64,000 nt of DNA from Heterohyrax brucei. Lineage: Eukaryota > Chordata > Mammalia > Hyracoidea > Procaviidae. The stretch spans positions 55,434,201 through 55,498,200 of the forward strand of contig CM053140.1 in the NCBI GenBank assembly GCA_028571685.1. The letters run 5' to 3'. Made by a program: the position numbers and the translations under genes. Shown here one piece after another: positions 1 through 12,800 of this stretch. Positions within the stretch are counted from its first letter, which is position 1. Every line of letters begins with the position of its first letter. The notes under the pieces were generated by a model, which saw only the letters and a list, made by a program, of their open reading frames with translations, did no database searches and had not been told where the DNA came from.

Positions 1-432
1 CTTCTTGTGAGGTGGGATGGGCAAACTGTGTCCAGGTAGTACCAGGGAGCAGCCAGGATGCTATGTGGGTGAGTAAGGTGCCATCTGGTCTTGCTAAAGC
101 AAACTTTTATACTCCTCTTCATTCTCCTCAAAGTTCTGTAACTTTCACCCTCTACTTCTAAGCCTCACTCTAACCTAGCCGGCCCTCACCTATAATCTCT
201 GTTCAGGACCCTACTCTCTGTCCCTCAGTCTTCCTATCCATAAAGTGGTCGCCAAATACCTTTAACTGGGCTGTCTAGGAAATCCTAGGGTCCTGCCTCC
301 CCAAGGAAGAGTCTCACGGTGGGGCTGCAGCTCTGGGACCTGCCGGTTCCTATTAGGTGGGACAAATGGGGTTAGAGAGCAGGAGGTAAAGGGGAAATGA
401 TCTTCCTTGCAGTTTGCTATTTTAGGGGGCTC
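1..432. other. 5' flank upstream of LDLRAP1, no gene
   Basis: Unremarkable mixed-composition sequence with no recognisable exon or conserved reading frame. In human, MACO1/TMEM57 lies further upstream of LDLRAP1, but none of its coding sequence is recognisable here. Confidence 0.6.
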
Positions 433-515
433 AAATCCACCAGCTGTTACTTGGAAACCGTATATGGAAGTTCTACTCTGTTTAATTAATAAAGTCGCTA
501 CGAGTTGGAGTCCCT
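433..515 (+). repeat. AfroSINE 3'-part fragment beside the LDLRAP1 promoter
   Basis: The stretch carries the AfroSINE block 'ccaccagctg...cttggaaacc' followed by 'ggaagttctactctg' and 'gtcgctacgagttggagtc'. These match the right half of the other copies in this window. An AT-rich segment replaces the usual 'tcctatagg', and the tail runs directly into the CpG island. It ends about 240 bp before the start codon. Confidence 0.75.
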
Positions 516-529
516 TCAATCGCGAGGGA

Positions 530-756
530 TCTTTTGGCCCGAGCTATGCCAGGTAGCCGGCGCGCCCCGCCCCGGGGGCAGGCCGGGCCGCGACAGAGGT
601 AGGGCCGTCGGGGGCGGGGCTCAGCCGGCCTTGGCCCCGCCCACCGGACGACGCCGCGGAGCCCGCGCGGGGGAGGGGAGATCGCAGAGCGCGCCGCCTG
701 GCCCCGGCAGAAAGTTTTTCCTGGCGGAGTTTTGGCGGCTGCTGTCGGAGCTGGCC
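530..756 (+). promoter_or_regulatory. LDLRAP1: LDLRAP1 CpG-island promoter and 5' UTR
   Basis: The sequence is very GC- and CpG-rich with no TATA box. Sp1-type GC boxes are visible at about 565-573 (inverted), 611-620 (GGGGCGGGGC) and 635-642 (inverted). An E2F-like TTTGGCGG is at 731-738, close to the start codon. The transcription start cannot be fixed from sequence. If it lies 5' of 546, the transcript would contain a short upstream ORF (ATG at 546, stop at 600-602) out of frame with the main ORF. The island continues into intron 1 to roughly 1250. Confidence 0.8.
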
Positions 757-844
757 ATGGACGCGCTGAAGTCCGCCGGGCGGGCACTGATCCGGAGCCC
801 CAGCCTCGCCAAGCAGAGCTGGGGGGGCGGCGGCAGACACCGGA
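757..844 (+). CDS. LDLRAP1: LDLRAP1 coding exon 1
   Basis: The exon encodes residues 1-29 plus the first base of codon 30, and ends at donor A|gtgagt. The 88 coding bases lie inside the CpG island. The same frame stays open upstream to about 505 but has no earlier in-frame ATG, so 757 is the natural start. The exon includes the glycine run after SW (residues 23-26), read from GGGGGGC-type sequence. Confidence 0.97.
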
Positions 845-3800
845 GTGAGTGTGTGCGCGCCCCCCGGGGCCGGGCCGGGGTCGGGCCGGGGTGAAGGCGC
901 CTCCCGCGGCGCCCGGAGTTGGGTGAAGCTGGGCAGAGGCGGGGCCTGACCCCGGTCCTGCAGGGCGCGACTGGCGGTGCCTGGCGGGGCCGGGAGGTCG
1001 CTCGGGGTCAAGTTGTGGCCCTCCCGGCTCTGTGCAGCTGGACAGGACGGGCAGAAACTGGGGGACGAGGCCAGATCTCGGGGTGCCCAGGTGCAGGAGG
1101 GAGTGGGACGGGGTTGCAGGTCCAGAGAAACCTGAGCTGCCCAGCACAGGTGGGGGAGGCAGGAACTCGCTGTCGGTGGCCCGGAGAGGGGAATGGGCGC
1201 AAGGGCTTGGGACGATGCCCGCGTCCTTTCCCTCGTGCGTGCCCGCTGAGAGGTCCGCGGAGAGCAGTAGCACACTTGCTCCTCCCCAGGCTAACCCACG
1301 AGGTCCTCTCTTGACTCTCAGCGCGTGGAGACCTACTCAGGTGTGAGCCGAGGGTTGTAGATACGGGCTTGAGGCTGGCGGTGAGGCCCCGCCGGGGTCC
1401 CTTTAGGTCGCTCACGCGGGCGATCTCCATCCCCTCTCCCCTGCCTGTAGCCGGATCGAGGTGGTGAAGCCGGCATCCTGGCACTGTTGGAAACCTGTTT
1501 TCTCTCTGCTTTGCCCCTCGGGCTTCCAGAGTCCCAGGGGCGCTCGGGCAAAAGGCAGAGTTGCCGCCACCTCCCACAGGCGTCTGAGAGGCTGGGAGGG
1601 GCCTCATCCGGCCTCCTTCTGCAGTCTCTTCCCATCTCCGGTTGCAGCCTGTCACCTGGCACCTTCCCCTGAGGCCCGAGAAACCCAGCCCAGATCCCTC
1701 CTCTTTTCACCGGACTAGGTGGAGGCCCTGAGAGGTAGAGTGGCTTGCCGGGAGTCGTGCAGGCCTTCCTGGCTGCGTGTGGAACTTGAAAGCCCAAGAC
1801 TCTGGCATACCTTCCCTCACCTGGTTTCTTGCTCTTCCTAAGCCACCTTGGCCAAGGCCTTTGCCTAGTTCAGGAAGCAGCAGGCAGTAGAGCCACGCAG
1901 AGTATCCTTATTCCCTCTTTCCCTTCCATAGTCCCACCAGGGAAGCCAGATCTCTCTCTCCTAGGAGTGCCAGCGTGTCTGGGCCTGGGGAGCGTGCCCT
2001 GCCCCTCCTCTCACCCACTCTGCTGTTTCAGCTGTAGCTGCCTCCTATCGAAGGCTGGCATCAGGAACTTGGACTGGGGCCTGCAGAATCAGAGACCCAG
2101 GCCAGGCGGGGACCATCTTCTACACTTATTGGCTCCCAAAATATCCCCTTTACATATTTGTGGGATTCCACCAGGGATGGGAGTTGCCCACTGCTTCTGA
2201 GAATGATGGTCTGTTTCAGTGGGGGAATTCTGGGGTGAGGGAGAGAGGGAGGGTAAGCCAGCACCCAGGGAGGTGATAATGGAGTGAGTAAGGGAAGCTG
2301 CAGGCCCTGGACGACTGGGGAGCTCAGCAGCACTTCTGAATCTGGGGGCAGGGAAGAGGGAGCCAGGGTAGGAAAGCATTTCTCCTGCCTACTCTGGTCT
2401 TAAGCGAGTCACTTATCCTTTATAAACCTGTTTCCTCATCTGCAAAACTAGGATAAAAATTCTTACCCAGCCAGGGTGTTAGAAGATTACTGGTATAAAG
2501 CTCCATCCTGGCAGCTAATTGGTGGTTTCTGGCACCTTCTCCTGGACCTTCCATGTGATTGATCCTGCAGTGAAACAGGTTTTGGGGACTTGAAGGCTGT
2601 CAGCCACCTGCAGAGGAAAGAAGAGAAGGTCCTCCCCCACCCTAGTAAGCCCAGAGTGCTGCCTGTTCCTGAGCCTTCTGTGCCCAGACTGATCAGAGTT
2701 CAAATCCCTACCTATCTCTCATTCTTAAGCCCCAGTTTCATCACATGTAAATTGCTGATAACAGTGGTACCCGCCTTGGATCCTTTTGTGGGAGTTAGAT
2801 GAAATCACACCTGGCGTAGAGGAAGAGTTCTGTGAATGCTAGGTATGCCTTTTTCCCTTTATGGTTCGCATAGTGGTTTTTGCCTCCATCATTCCATTTG
2901 CTTCTATAAGATGACAGAGCAGGGGATTTAGAGATACAAGAACTGAGGCTCAAGGAAGTGGTGTCACTGGCCCTGGGTGTAGAGCTAGCAAGAAGCAGAG
3001 CTCCAAATCTCAACACAGGGGTCTTAGCAGTGTGCCCCATGGGCTCCATGGCTGTGAGAAGAGCTGGTGCCCCTGAAGAAAGCAGTGGCCACAGGGCGAG
3101 GAGGGAGGTTGTGGGATGTGTGCAGGGTAGGGGTCCTGGGCCAGGCTTACCTAAGGTCCTTACCAGCCAGGCCCTGGGTCCAGTACTAGAGCTCTGAGCC
3201 CTGTGACTCAACGATGGCACTAAGCTGAAGCACAGTTAAGGTTAGACCCGGGCCCTGCCCCGGGCCTGTGACATTTCCTCACCGTTCAGGTCCTCAGAAC
3301 TGAGACTAACATGTTTGTTTTGTTAGTAGAGACACTGAAGCCCAGATAAGGGAGGCGGCTTGCCTGAGGTCACACAGCAAAGGCAGCTTCCCAGGCTTCT
3401 TACCTTACACTTTGTCTAGACCTCAAAGAAGGGCTCATTCCTTCTCCCACGCAGGGCCCTACTGCCATCTCTTCAGCAACCATAAATATTTCATCTTAGT
3501 CCGAGGCCAGGCATTTTCCTTCTTCCAGTTGCCTGGAAAGGTGGCTCACCCTAGCTTCTCAGTCTCCTTTCCAAAGGTTCTGGGTTACTTTAACCCTGGG
3601 GCTCCTTCAGGGGGTGTGCCAACCTATTAGATAACCCAGTGAGAAGGGGTAAAAGAACAGTGAGGTGTATGTTCCAGTGAAGCTGCAGGCAGCCCCCAGG
3701 CTGCTAATGTCTGACCCAGCGTACCAAACCCCATTAACCATTTGAGGCATAAAAATCTGCAGTGGGGTTATTGTTGTGTCGAAGATGTTTTAGTGTATAT

Positions 3801-6800
3801 GGAAATGTTTCTTTAATTTTTTTATGCATAGAAAGGTACACTGAATACTAAGACAATGTTGTAGGGTCACTATGAGTGGGGATCAACTTGGTGGCAACAG
3901 GTTGAGGGTTCCTTTTTTGGTTTAAGACAGACATCTAGTTAGCTGACACTAGATACAAACCATACCCGGCTATTCTGACTTACGTACCACATTCGACTTA
4001 AAGACTTAGGAAAAGAACTCATCATCAGGAATTCCCTGCAGTTTATGGTGGTGGTGAGGAGGGCCAAGGGAATCTTTGCTGATCCACATATTTATCGAGC
4101 ACTGACTGTGTGTCAGGCACTGGTGCAGGCACTGGAGACTGGTGAACAAGGAGATAGCCTCTCTTCCTATAGTACTTACAGTGTGGAGGAGGGGACAGAC
4201 AGAGTGACGGCTGTGGGCTCAAATAGGTGAGGTGATGAGTAGTGGGGTAAGTGTTAGGAACTAAAATGAAGGGGGGAGGTGGAATGTGGGGCACAGATTT
4301 TTTAGATAGGGTGTTACCTTCGTTTGGGTTCTTCTAGAAGCAGTCCCTGAGACAAGGATCTGAGCACAGGCAGTCTCTTTGGAAAGTAGGCATTAGGTGG
4401 TGTCAAGTTCATTCTGACTTAGGGTTTTCTTGGCTGTCATTTTTCTGAAGCAGATTTCCGGGTCTTTGTCACATGGAGCCCCTGGGTAGGTTTACATCCC
4501 CAGCCTTCTGCTAGCAGCCAAGCCCTCAGCCTTTTGCACCACCGAGGCAGAGTCCAGGGAACATCACTGCAAGTGAAGAGGAAAGGCAGTCAGAAAAGTG
4601 GACACATAAAGCAGTTCCGCGGTGGGCTCCTGGAGGCAGTGGAGAACATCCTTCACTGAGGGGGGCTCCGTAGAGGGTGCTGCTGAACCCCTGCCTTGCA
4701 TCTGGAGAAGCGAGGTGGGCTGCAGGAAGGAGGGGTGGGTAAGGGCGCTGGCTGGGGATTCAGGTCCCAGTGCTGCCAGCCGTATGACGTTGAACAAGTG
4801 CCCCAACTCCTGTGAATGTGAACTGGAGGGGTCAGTGTCTCCTGGACTCCTCTCATGGAGCACTAGCAGTGTAGTAGTAAAGAGCTGAGCTGTCCACCAA
4901 AAAGTCAGCGGTTCGAATTCATCAGCTGCTCCTTGGAAACACAGTGAGGCAGTTCTGTTGTGGCCTGTAGGGTCACTCAGAGTAGGAGTCGACTCAATGG
5001 TAACAAGTTGTTTTGTTTCAGACTCTTCTCATGAAGGAAACCCTGGTGGGTAACAGCTACAGCTGCTAACCCAAAGGTTGGCAGTGTGAAGCCACCAGGC
5101 GCTCCTTGGGAACCCTGTGGGGCAGCTCTGCTCTGTCCTATAGGGTTGCTGTGAGTCAGAATTGATTTGACAGCAATGGATTTATTTTCTCATAAAATAC
5201 TCTAAGTGGCTGTGTATGTGTTAAGGCACCTAGTAATAACTGTAGTTCACACTTCAGAGGCACTTGGTATATGCCAGGTGCTATTCTAAGCACACCTCCT
5301 GTGCACACTCGTTTCTCCCAGTAACCCCTTGGGCTGGATGCAGTTCCTGGCCATATTTTATAGTGAGACAGCTACGGTCCAGGGAGGCTGAGTAAACTGT
5401 CCAGATAGCAGAGCCAGGATTTCAACTCCAGGCTAGCTCCAGAGTTCATATTTACAACCAGAATAGTGTATTTATTTTCACAGTATGAGTAGGTACTTAA
5501 ATGGTAGTACTGCTGTTGCTACTGGAGGAACCTTGGAGGCACAGTGGTTAAGCGCTCCGCTGCTAACTGAAAGGTTGGCAGCTCTGTGGGAGAAAGACCA
5601 GGCGATCTGCTGCCGTTAAGATTACAGGCTAGAAAATTCTATGGGGCAATCCTCCTCTGTCACATGGAGTTCACTGTGAGTTAGAATCGACTCAGTGGTA
5701 ACAGGGCTATTATTAGTATTTATTGTTTTGATAACAGTCTCAACAACTTTAACTTCAGAAATATGTCTCACACCTTTCCCACCCTGATGCTTTATCTGAT
5801 GATGTCCCCAAGGGGCAGGGCAAGAACCCACATGTACGACAAGAAGCAGCTACACTCGTGGTCGGGCAGAGTTGAGGTGTACATCCCCTTCTGAGGGACT
5901 GTCACTCTGCAGCCTCTGAAGCCATCTTTCTGCCAAGCTGTAGGAGGCTCAAAGCCAGGGCCCTGGTTGGAGGTTCCCACAGGGCCGGTGAGTTTGGCTA
6001 CAATTCTGATGTTCCAGACACCAGCAGGGCTGGATCTCCCAGGGCAGCTAAAGGGGCAGGGGGCACCCTGCCCAGCTCTGACTCGTGGGCCTGGGCCTTA
6101 ACCAGGAAAGAGCACATGTTAACAGTTGAGAGACAGGCTGGGCATATGGTCTGTCCCCAGTTAACTCCAGCAGCAGGTCATCTGTAAAACTGCGCAGTTA
6201 AAATAGCCCAGTCATTACCCACCACAAGGCCAAAAATAACCAGGACCGGAACAGGGCTGTGGATGCAGGCCTCTATTTGCCTGGGGGCCTCTGGGAGCCC
6301 TTCCCAAGGCCTTGGGCTCCTCCTGGGAAGCAGCACGTGGCCTCCAGCCATAGGATTTGAGCTTGGCCCTAGCTAGATTGCCGTTTGCGGTGGCTGGATG
6401 GTGAGCGGGGTGGGTGTGGTAGTAAACCCTTCATGTCTGTCTTTACTGAGTGCTCCTGAGCATTGTTTTCAGCAAGGAGGGCATGAGAGACGCTTGCACC
6501 TCTGTGAAGAAATGAGCCACCTGCACAGATGTTCAGGAAGGAGACAGAGTTCTCCAGAGGAGGAGGAGCTCAGCTGGGCCTGGGAGGATGGGGTGGTGGG
6601 GTTGGGGGACAAGGGGCAGGCAGGGTGGGACTGGACAGCAGTCCTGGGCAGGAGGGTCCCTTCTCTCTACTAGTTCCTGGGAGAGGGAAACATGAATGGC
6701 AGGCCCTTCCCTCCTTTGTCCTGGGTGTCAGCAGCTGGTTGGCAGTAGGTGATGTGGCTTCACAAGGAGGAGAAGGAAATCTACTTGAGAAGCATGAGCA

Positions 6801-9800
6801 GCCCATGGCCAGGAAGCCTCATCAGATGGTATCTACCATGGGCATGCCCTCTGGGCTGAGCTCATATTTCATCTCATTTCATTTATTTAAATTGTGTTAA
6901 AGGGTTGTAACAACCTTCTGAACCATGAACTGTTGCAGTTAACTCAGGATCACTCAGTCGTCAAGTGTCAGAACTTAGATCCTAGGATTAGGGCCATTGC
7001 CCTTAACTGCCAGTCTGTACTGCCTCAAAGAAGTCTTCCTGGTGGAGGAGGCTGAACATGTTGGGGGGATGTTAATCAAGTGGGGTAGAGGAGGGCATGT
7101 CAAGTAGAAGGAACTGCTTGAGCAAAGGTTCACAGATGGGAAAATGAGTATGAAAAGCACTGTGGGGTTGGAGCTTCAGGGTATGTGTGTGTAAGGCAGA
7201 CACGTATACACAGGAGTGATAACTGTGGGAGAGGAGATGGAGGACTCTGGCCTCCTGCACAGTCATTATGGGAATTACCTGTAGCCACTCAGCTGAGCTG
7301 GGGCTCCTTCTGACTTACTGGGTGGTCTTGTCACATCCTTCTCTGGGCCTTAGTTGCATTATCTGCCAAGTGATGGCTTTGGGCATAGAGACTCCACATC
7401 CAAAGAGCAGTGACTGGTCTGTGTAGGTTCTCTTCCCGGAGATGGCAGGATCAGGGAAGGGTCAGGCCAGGGAAGGGGGAATACAGAAAAATGCGGAGCA
7501 TTTCAGAGTTCAGGGAGGACTGGGGAATGTTTGGACAGCACAGAGGTCATCAGTGACCTTGGCAGACTTTGGCCCTTTGGAATGAAGGGAGCGGAAGTGG
7601 CTTTGGAGAGGGGCCAGGAAAGAAATGAGCTGGAGGAGATGAGAAGGGAAGGCTGTTTGCTGTAGGGCAGAGATGGCTAATGAGATGAACAGGACCAGCC
7701 CTCACTGATGAGTATACCCTGCCTGGAACCTTGTTCTGAGAAGTAATCCAGAGCCCGTCGGTAGAGTCAGGGAAGTAGAGCGACAGCTGATCGTCCACCA
7801 CCGACACAGGTAGCAGGCGTGGCAGCTGGATATTTGCCTTGCCTTGGTGATTCTAGGGTTGAAAGTGATAATCTGGGTATCTTGGCCTGCAGAAGGGAAG
7901 CCTCGGGATTAGAAATTGTAATAGGAGGTATCTCCAGTCCCAGGAGCTTCTTCCTCACTTTCTGCTAGAATGAAGATATTTTGCATTATGGTGAAGTAGC
8001 ATTGCCTAGTGGTCAGGGGCTTGTGGCTTCAGAGTCAGGTAGGTCAAATTACTTATCCTTTGAGCCTCAGCTTCCTCATCTGCAAGATGGGAATGAAAGA
8101 ATGCCTGCTTGCAAGGTGGCTGCAAAAGTTAGAGGTAATGGTAATAACCATTGTTTGTTACTACTTATTATTGTCATCATTATTACTTGCTCCGTTAATG
8201 GTGTCTCTTTTCAGGGGGAGCATGGCCTGTGTCTGAGTTGATCTTGGCCCCCGTCACTGACATAGGCTTGGGGACATATCAGGGACTTTGATTTTTTGTT
8301 GTTGTTTTGGCGGATCAAATGGAAAAGATCTCTGGTTGACATGACAGAGGATAGTGCCACTTTGGGCTTTGGGATCATCACAGCAAGGACTGGCCTCAAG
8401 TGAGGTGGTGGCCCAGGGGCAAGGGTTAGAGAACAGTAGTCAGGGCCAGAGCTTGGGGCAGGGTTGGAGGGTAGGTTCTGATACTGCCATGAAAGTGTCC
8501 AGGTCATTCCTTCACTCAGCAAGCAGTGAGTGCCAATTGCACGCTTGACCCCGTGTTAGATGACCAGTAAATTAGATATCACTCTAGGGAGGCAGGCATA
8601 GCCCCCAACACACACACTTTTCAGATAAGAGAGCAGTCTCAGGGAGGCCAGTGGCTTGTTCAAGGCAACTCCAGAGTGAGTTTATGAGAGGCTCCTCAGG
8701 CTGGAAGTGGGGGTGGAACAGAGCCCATAGAGACTGGGGCTGTCAGACAGGAGCTAGAGGAGGCTGGGGTGAGAAGGTAGCCTGGGCCCAGACCGAGTCA
8801 AGGACGCAGTGGTGCTACCTGGGCCATCACTTCTGCTCCTGACAGTGGAGGAGCCTCAAAGCCAGGCTATGGCTTGTAGAGGGAGTCCACAGATCCACCA
8901 CGGCCTAAGCTGCCCTGGAGCCGGCTGTGTCCAGTCTTAAACTATCTTCTTGTGACACTTCATTCAGAACCAGCAAGAAGACCCCAGGAGGAGGCAGAGG
9001 GGGCACAGGACTTCTCCCAGCTCCCCTAGCCTCTTCTGCTCTATCTAAGACTGTATGTGAGGCTGAAGAGCAGGGTCCTCATCTGTAAAATGGGTACAGG
9101 CATACCTCCTCCAAGTGCAGAATCTGTGAGGGGGTGATGAGGGACAGGCAGAGTACCCTGACAGGCAGGCAGGAGCACGAGGTGTCCATTCATCCTTGAC
9201 TTGGGTACTTGGAAGATGCTCTGGAGCCCTTCCAGCTTCATTCCAGATCTCATTCCAGCTTCATTGCTTCCCAGCGGGCCTCAGCTGCCAGGGGGAACTT
9301 TGGGAATGGTTCAGTTACTGTTCAAGACTGTTCTTCCCCTTTTGTCCTTGGGTCTCAGGGCCCTCTCCTTGCCTGGGTGGTGCAAAGTGGGGACCTCTTT
9401 CCAACTCTCTGCTGGTCTGTTTTCCCACTCAAGGAGTTAGCTCGTCCCCATCTTTCCCTGTCTTTCTGACCTCAGTTGCGGTCAGGGTTTTCAGAGCACA
9501 CTTCCCATGTGTGTTGCTGCAGCAGGGGAGGCAGTTTTTATTCATCTCTAGGAAGGAAGCTGTCTTTCTGAAGGCCACCGTGCAGGTGGTGGGAAGCTAC
9601 TGGGACTCAACCCAGGCCTACCAGATTCACATGGCTTTCACACTGAACGCAACTCCCTTGCCCTACTGGCCCTCGCTGCCCTCTCTTAATCTCCTTGGCT
9701 GCCGTCCCTTCCTCCCAAACCACTGGTTTCTGTGGGTGTAGACAGAGGAACAGTAGAGAATAGGCTGGGGCTGTGGAACCCAACCAGGTTTGCATTCTGA

Positions 9801-12800
9801 CTCCAACCCTTTGCTCACCGTTGTCTGTGGCCTCTTCCTAATGGCCTCACCTCTCTTAATCTCAGTTTTCTGATCTGTAAAGTGAGATAATACCTACTTC
9901 GCAGGATTGCACTGAGAACGACGTAAGAAAATGGCGTGGTAGATCATCAGCAAGCATTAGCGTTGAAGTTAGGAGGAGTTAGGGCTCTGGATTTCAAAAT
10001 ACGGATTCAGATCTTCACTCTTGCCCTTAACAGTTGTGTGGATTTTTGTTGTTATTGAGCCTACCTGAGCCTCGGTGTTTTTGTCTTTAAAATGGGAATG
10101 ATAAAAAGTGTCTACTTTGAGTCTCACAAGAATTGATGGGAGCATACAAGGTCTGACAATTAAGTTTGTGAACTCATCCTAGAAGAAGTGCTACATGCCT
10201 CATTGCTGAATAGCACTACTGTCACTTTTGAAGTACCCCCCTTGGAAAACTATGCACCGATGCCAGCACCTAGTCCATCCTTCAAAGCAGTTTTGGAACT
10301 CTTTTTCTGGAATGGCTGTCAGAACTGTCATCATAGTACCCTTGGTGTCCTGAATGTCATCAAAATGTCTTCCTTTCCATATTTCCTTTACCTTCAGATA
10401 AAGAAAAAAGTCACTGGGGGCCAGGGCAGGTTGAGTAGGGAGAATGTTCCAATATAGTTGTTTGTTTACTGACTGAAAACCCCTCACAGACAGCTATTAC
10501 AATTAAGTTCATGAACTTGCCACTGTGTCGCCATGCACAATGGCTATTCCGGAAAGAGTTCCAAAATTCCTTTGAAGGGTGGACTAGGTGCTGGCATCGG
10601 TGCATAGCTTCCCAAGGGGAGTGCTTCAGAGGTGACCACAGTGACATTCAGCAGTGAGATAGGTAGCATTTAGATAGGTAGCATTTAGAATTCAGTTCGC
10701 AGATTTAATTGTTGGCCCATGTAGGTACAGTCTTTTACCGTGGTGTTTGGTGTGTGTCAGAAGATACTAGCCCAGGAGCCCTGGTGGCCCTGTGGTTAAG
10801 AGCTTGGCTGCTCACCAGAAGGTGGGCGGTTTCAGTCCACCAGCTGCTCCTTAGGAACACTGTGGGACAGTTCTCTTGTGTCCTATTAGGGTTGCTATGA
10901 GTTGAGACTGACGTGATGGCAACAAATTTGGATTTGTTTTTACTTAAAAATGAAAATCATGCAGTGTCCTTTCTGGGTGTCCTTAGGAAATGGGGCTGGC
11001 TGGCTGTTGGTGGTATGCCCTACCAGCAGGGTCCGAGGTCCTGTCTTTCTCCTGTCCCAGAGCTGCCTGAGAACTGGACAGACACTCGGGAGACACTGCT
11101 CGAGGGGATGCTGTTCAGCCTCAAGTACCTGGGCATGACGATGGTGGAGCAGCCTAAGGGCGAAGAGCTGTCCGCCGCAGCCGTCAAGAGGATTGTGGCC
11201 ACAGTGAGATCCCCCAGTCAGGGCTGCGGGGTGGGCAGCCATGGGCCCGGGGCCGGCTTCTTCCTGGGGCAGCCCTCCCCCTGCCCTTGCTCATTCTCTC
11301 CGTTGGCTGTGTCTGACCCTCGCTGTTGGTCTTCTTGGGTCCAGCTTAGGGACCCTTGGTGGAGGGGAGGCTTTGGACTTCAGAGGGTCAGGGTCAGCGT
11401 CCTCCTCTCCAGCCGTGTAGCCGTCACCTGTCCGAGCTTCCCCTCCCTCATCTCAGGCTTCCTGCCTGAAGGTTGGAAATCTTATCAGTGCAGAGAGGGT
11501 GGTATGAGAGACAGGGGTGGGATTGTGGTTACTTGACCGCTTACTCCATGGCCTGAGGGACTGGTCCTTGGGGAGCAGGAGGGGGACAAGGTGACCCAAC
11601 GGAGCAGGTTTTGCCTCCCCATCTTTGGGTGAATGCGGGTCTGTTGAACTCACCTTCTTGCTGGGCTGAGATCCCTCAGCTCAGGCCCTGGCAGATGCAC
11701 TGGATGGAGTAGAGACTCCCCTAGAGTCATCCTGCTGGGTTGTGATAGCCCAGCTCAGTGCTCGGACTCCCAGCTGTGTACCCTTGGGCAAGCCACTTAA
11801 CCTCTCTGAACCTGTTTCCTTCTGGGAAGAAACCTGCTGCCCTTGAGATCAGTGATGCCAGGTCCAGTGATGGCAGACCGAGGTGTTGAATAAGCGGTAG
11901 TTATTGTGTTCTCCAAGAGGGTACTGGCAGGAGTCCCTGCTTGACAGAAATACTACCTGAAAGAGCGGCAGTTCCAAACCACCCAGCAGTGCCTCAGAAG
12001 TAAGGCCTGGCGTTCTGCTTCTAAAAGGTCACAGCCTTGAAAACCCCATGGAGCACAGTTCTGCTCTGCACACTGGGGTCACTGTGAGTTAGGATCTGCT
12101 CAAGACAACTAACAGCAAACTGGGTGGGGACAGACTGAAACAGAGATGGCCGGAGAGGGGGCTGGCTGAGCTGTCTTCCTTGTCTCCCCTCCAGCCACCT
12201 GAGCTGAGCTATCTGGGGGGCTACGAGCAGTGGGTGTAGCCCTCACAGGTGGGTCCCAGTGGAGCAGCCGGGCTCCTCTGACCCATGTCTGCTCTCAAGG
12301 CTAAGGCCAGTGGGAAGAAGCTGCAGAAGGTGACGCTGAAGGTCTCGCCACGGGGAATCATCCTGATCGACAGCATCACCAACCAGCTCATTGAGAATGT
12401 ATCCATTTACAGGTACTCACAGCGTGAAGGGCGGCCTGTGTCCACTTTGTCAACCTGGGACAGTGAATGAACTCTCTTGTCTGGATTCAGGCTGTACCAC
12501 TTCCAGTTAGAATGGCCTTGGAGTCTTAGTTTGCTCATCTGTAAAACAGAAGTGGAAGCATGCTGCCTTCCCACAAGCACTGTGAAGTGACATGCTACTG
12601 TTGTTACCACCAGCTGCAGTGGCGCCCACAGCTGAGGCCTGACCAGGCCTGGAGCCCACTCCCACCCCACTCCCCACTGGCCACTGAGTTATGCTTGGAG
12701 CAGAGAGTGGCCATGTGACACTGCCTTTTCTTCTGCCACGAGTGTAGCAGCTCAGCTCTGGATATCTGGCTGGGTGTCCCAGGGAGGCCTGACAATTAAG

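Larger units (their letters stand above)
845..11060 (+). other. LDLRAP1 intron 1 (10.2 kb)
   Basis: The first 400 bp remain CpG-rich. The rest holds MIRs (listed separately), a tight cluster of AfroSINEs at 3.9-5.7 kb, a G-run motif at 6590-6616, and just before exon 2 a mariner foldback (10149-10720) followed by an AfroSINE (10775-10928). No alternative exon is supported. Confidence 0.85.

Noticed and set aside
482-1655. Long antisense frames (263, 243 and 215 codons) over the CpG island
   Set aside because: GC-rich DNA lacks stop codons by chance. The frames overlap each other and a genuine exon, and show only Pro/Ala/Arg/Gly-rich low-complexity translation.
4861-4930. tRNA gene (B-box-like GGTTCGAAT)
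   Set aside because: Part of a full AfroSINE; no cloverleaf acceptor stem or anticodon arm visible.
9196-9741. 181-codon + strand ORF in intron 1
   Set aside because: No similarity recognised, overlapping frames of similar length, within an intron.
10200-10487. Mariner transposase-like ORF as a host gene
   Set aside because: Only a C-terminal remnant within a foldback element; no catalytic core and no intact frame.
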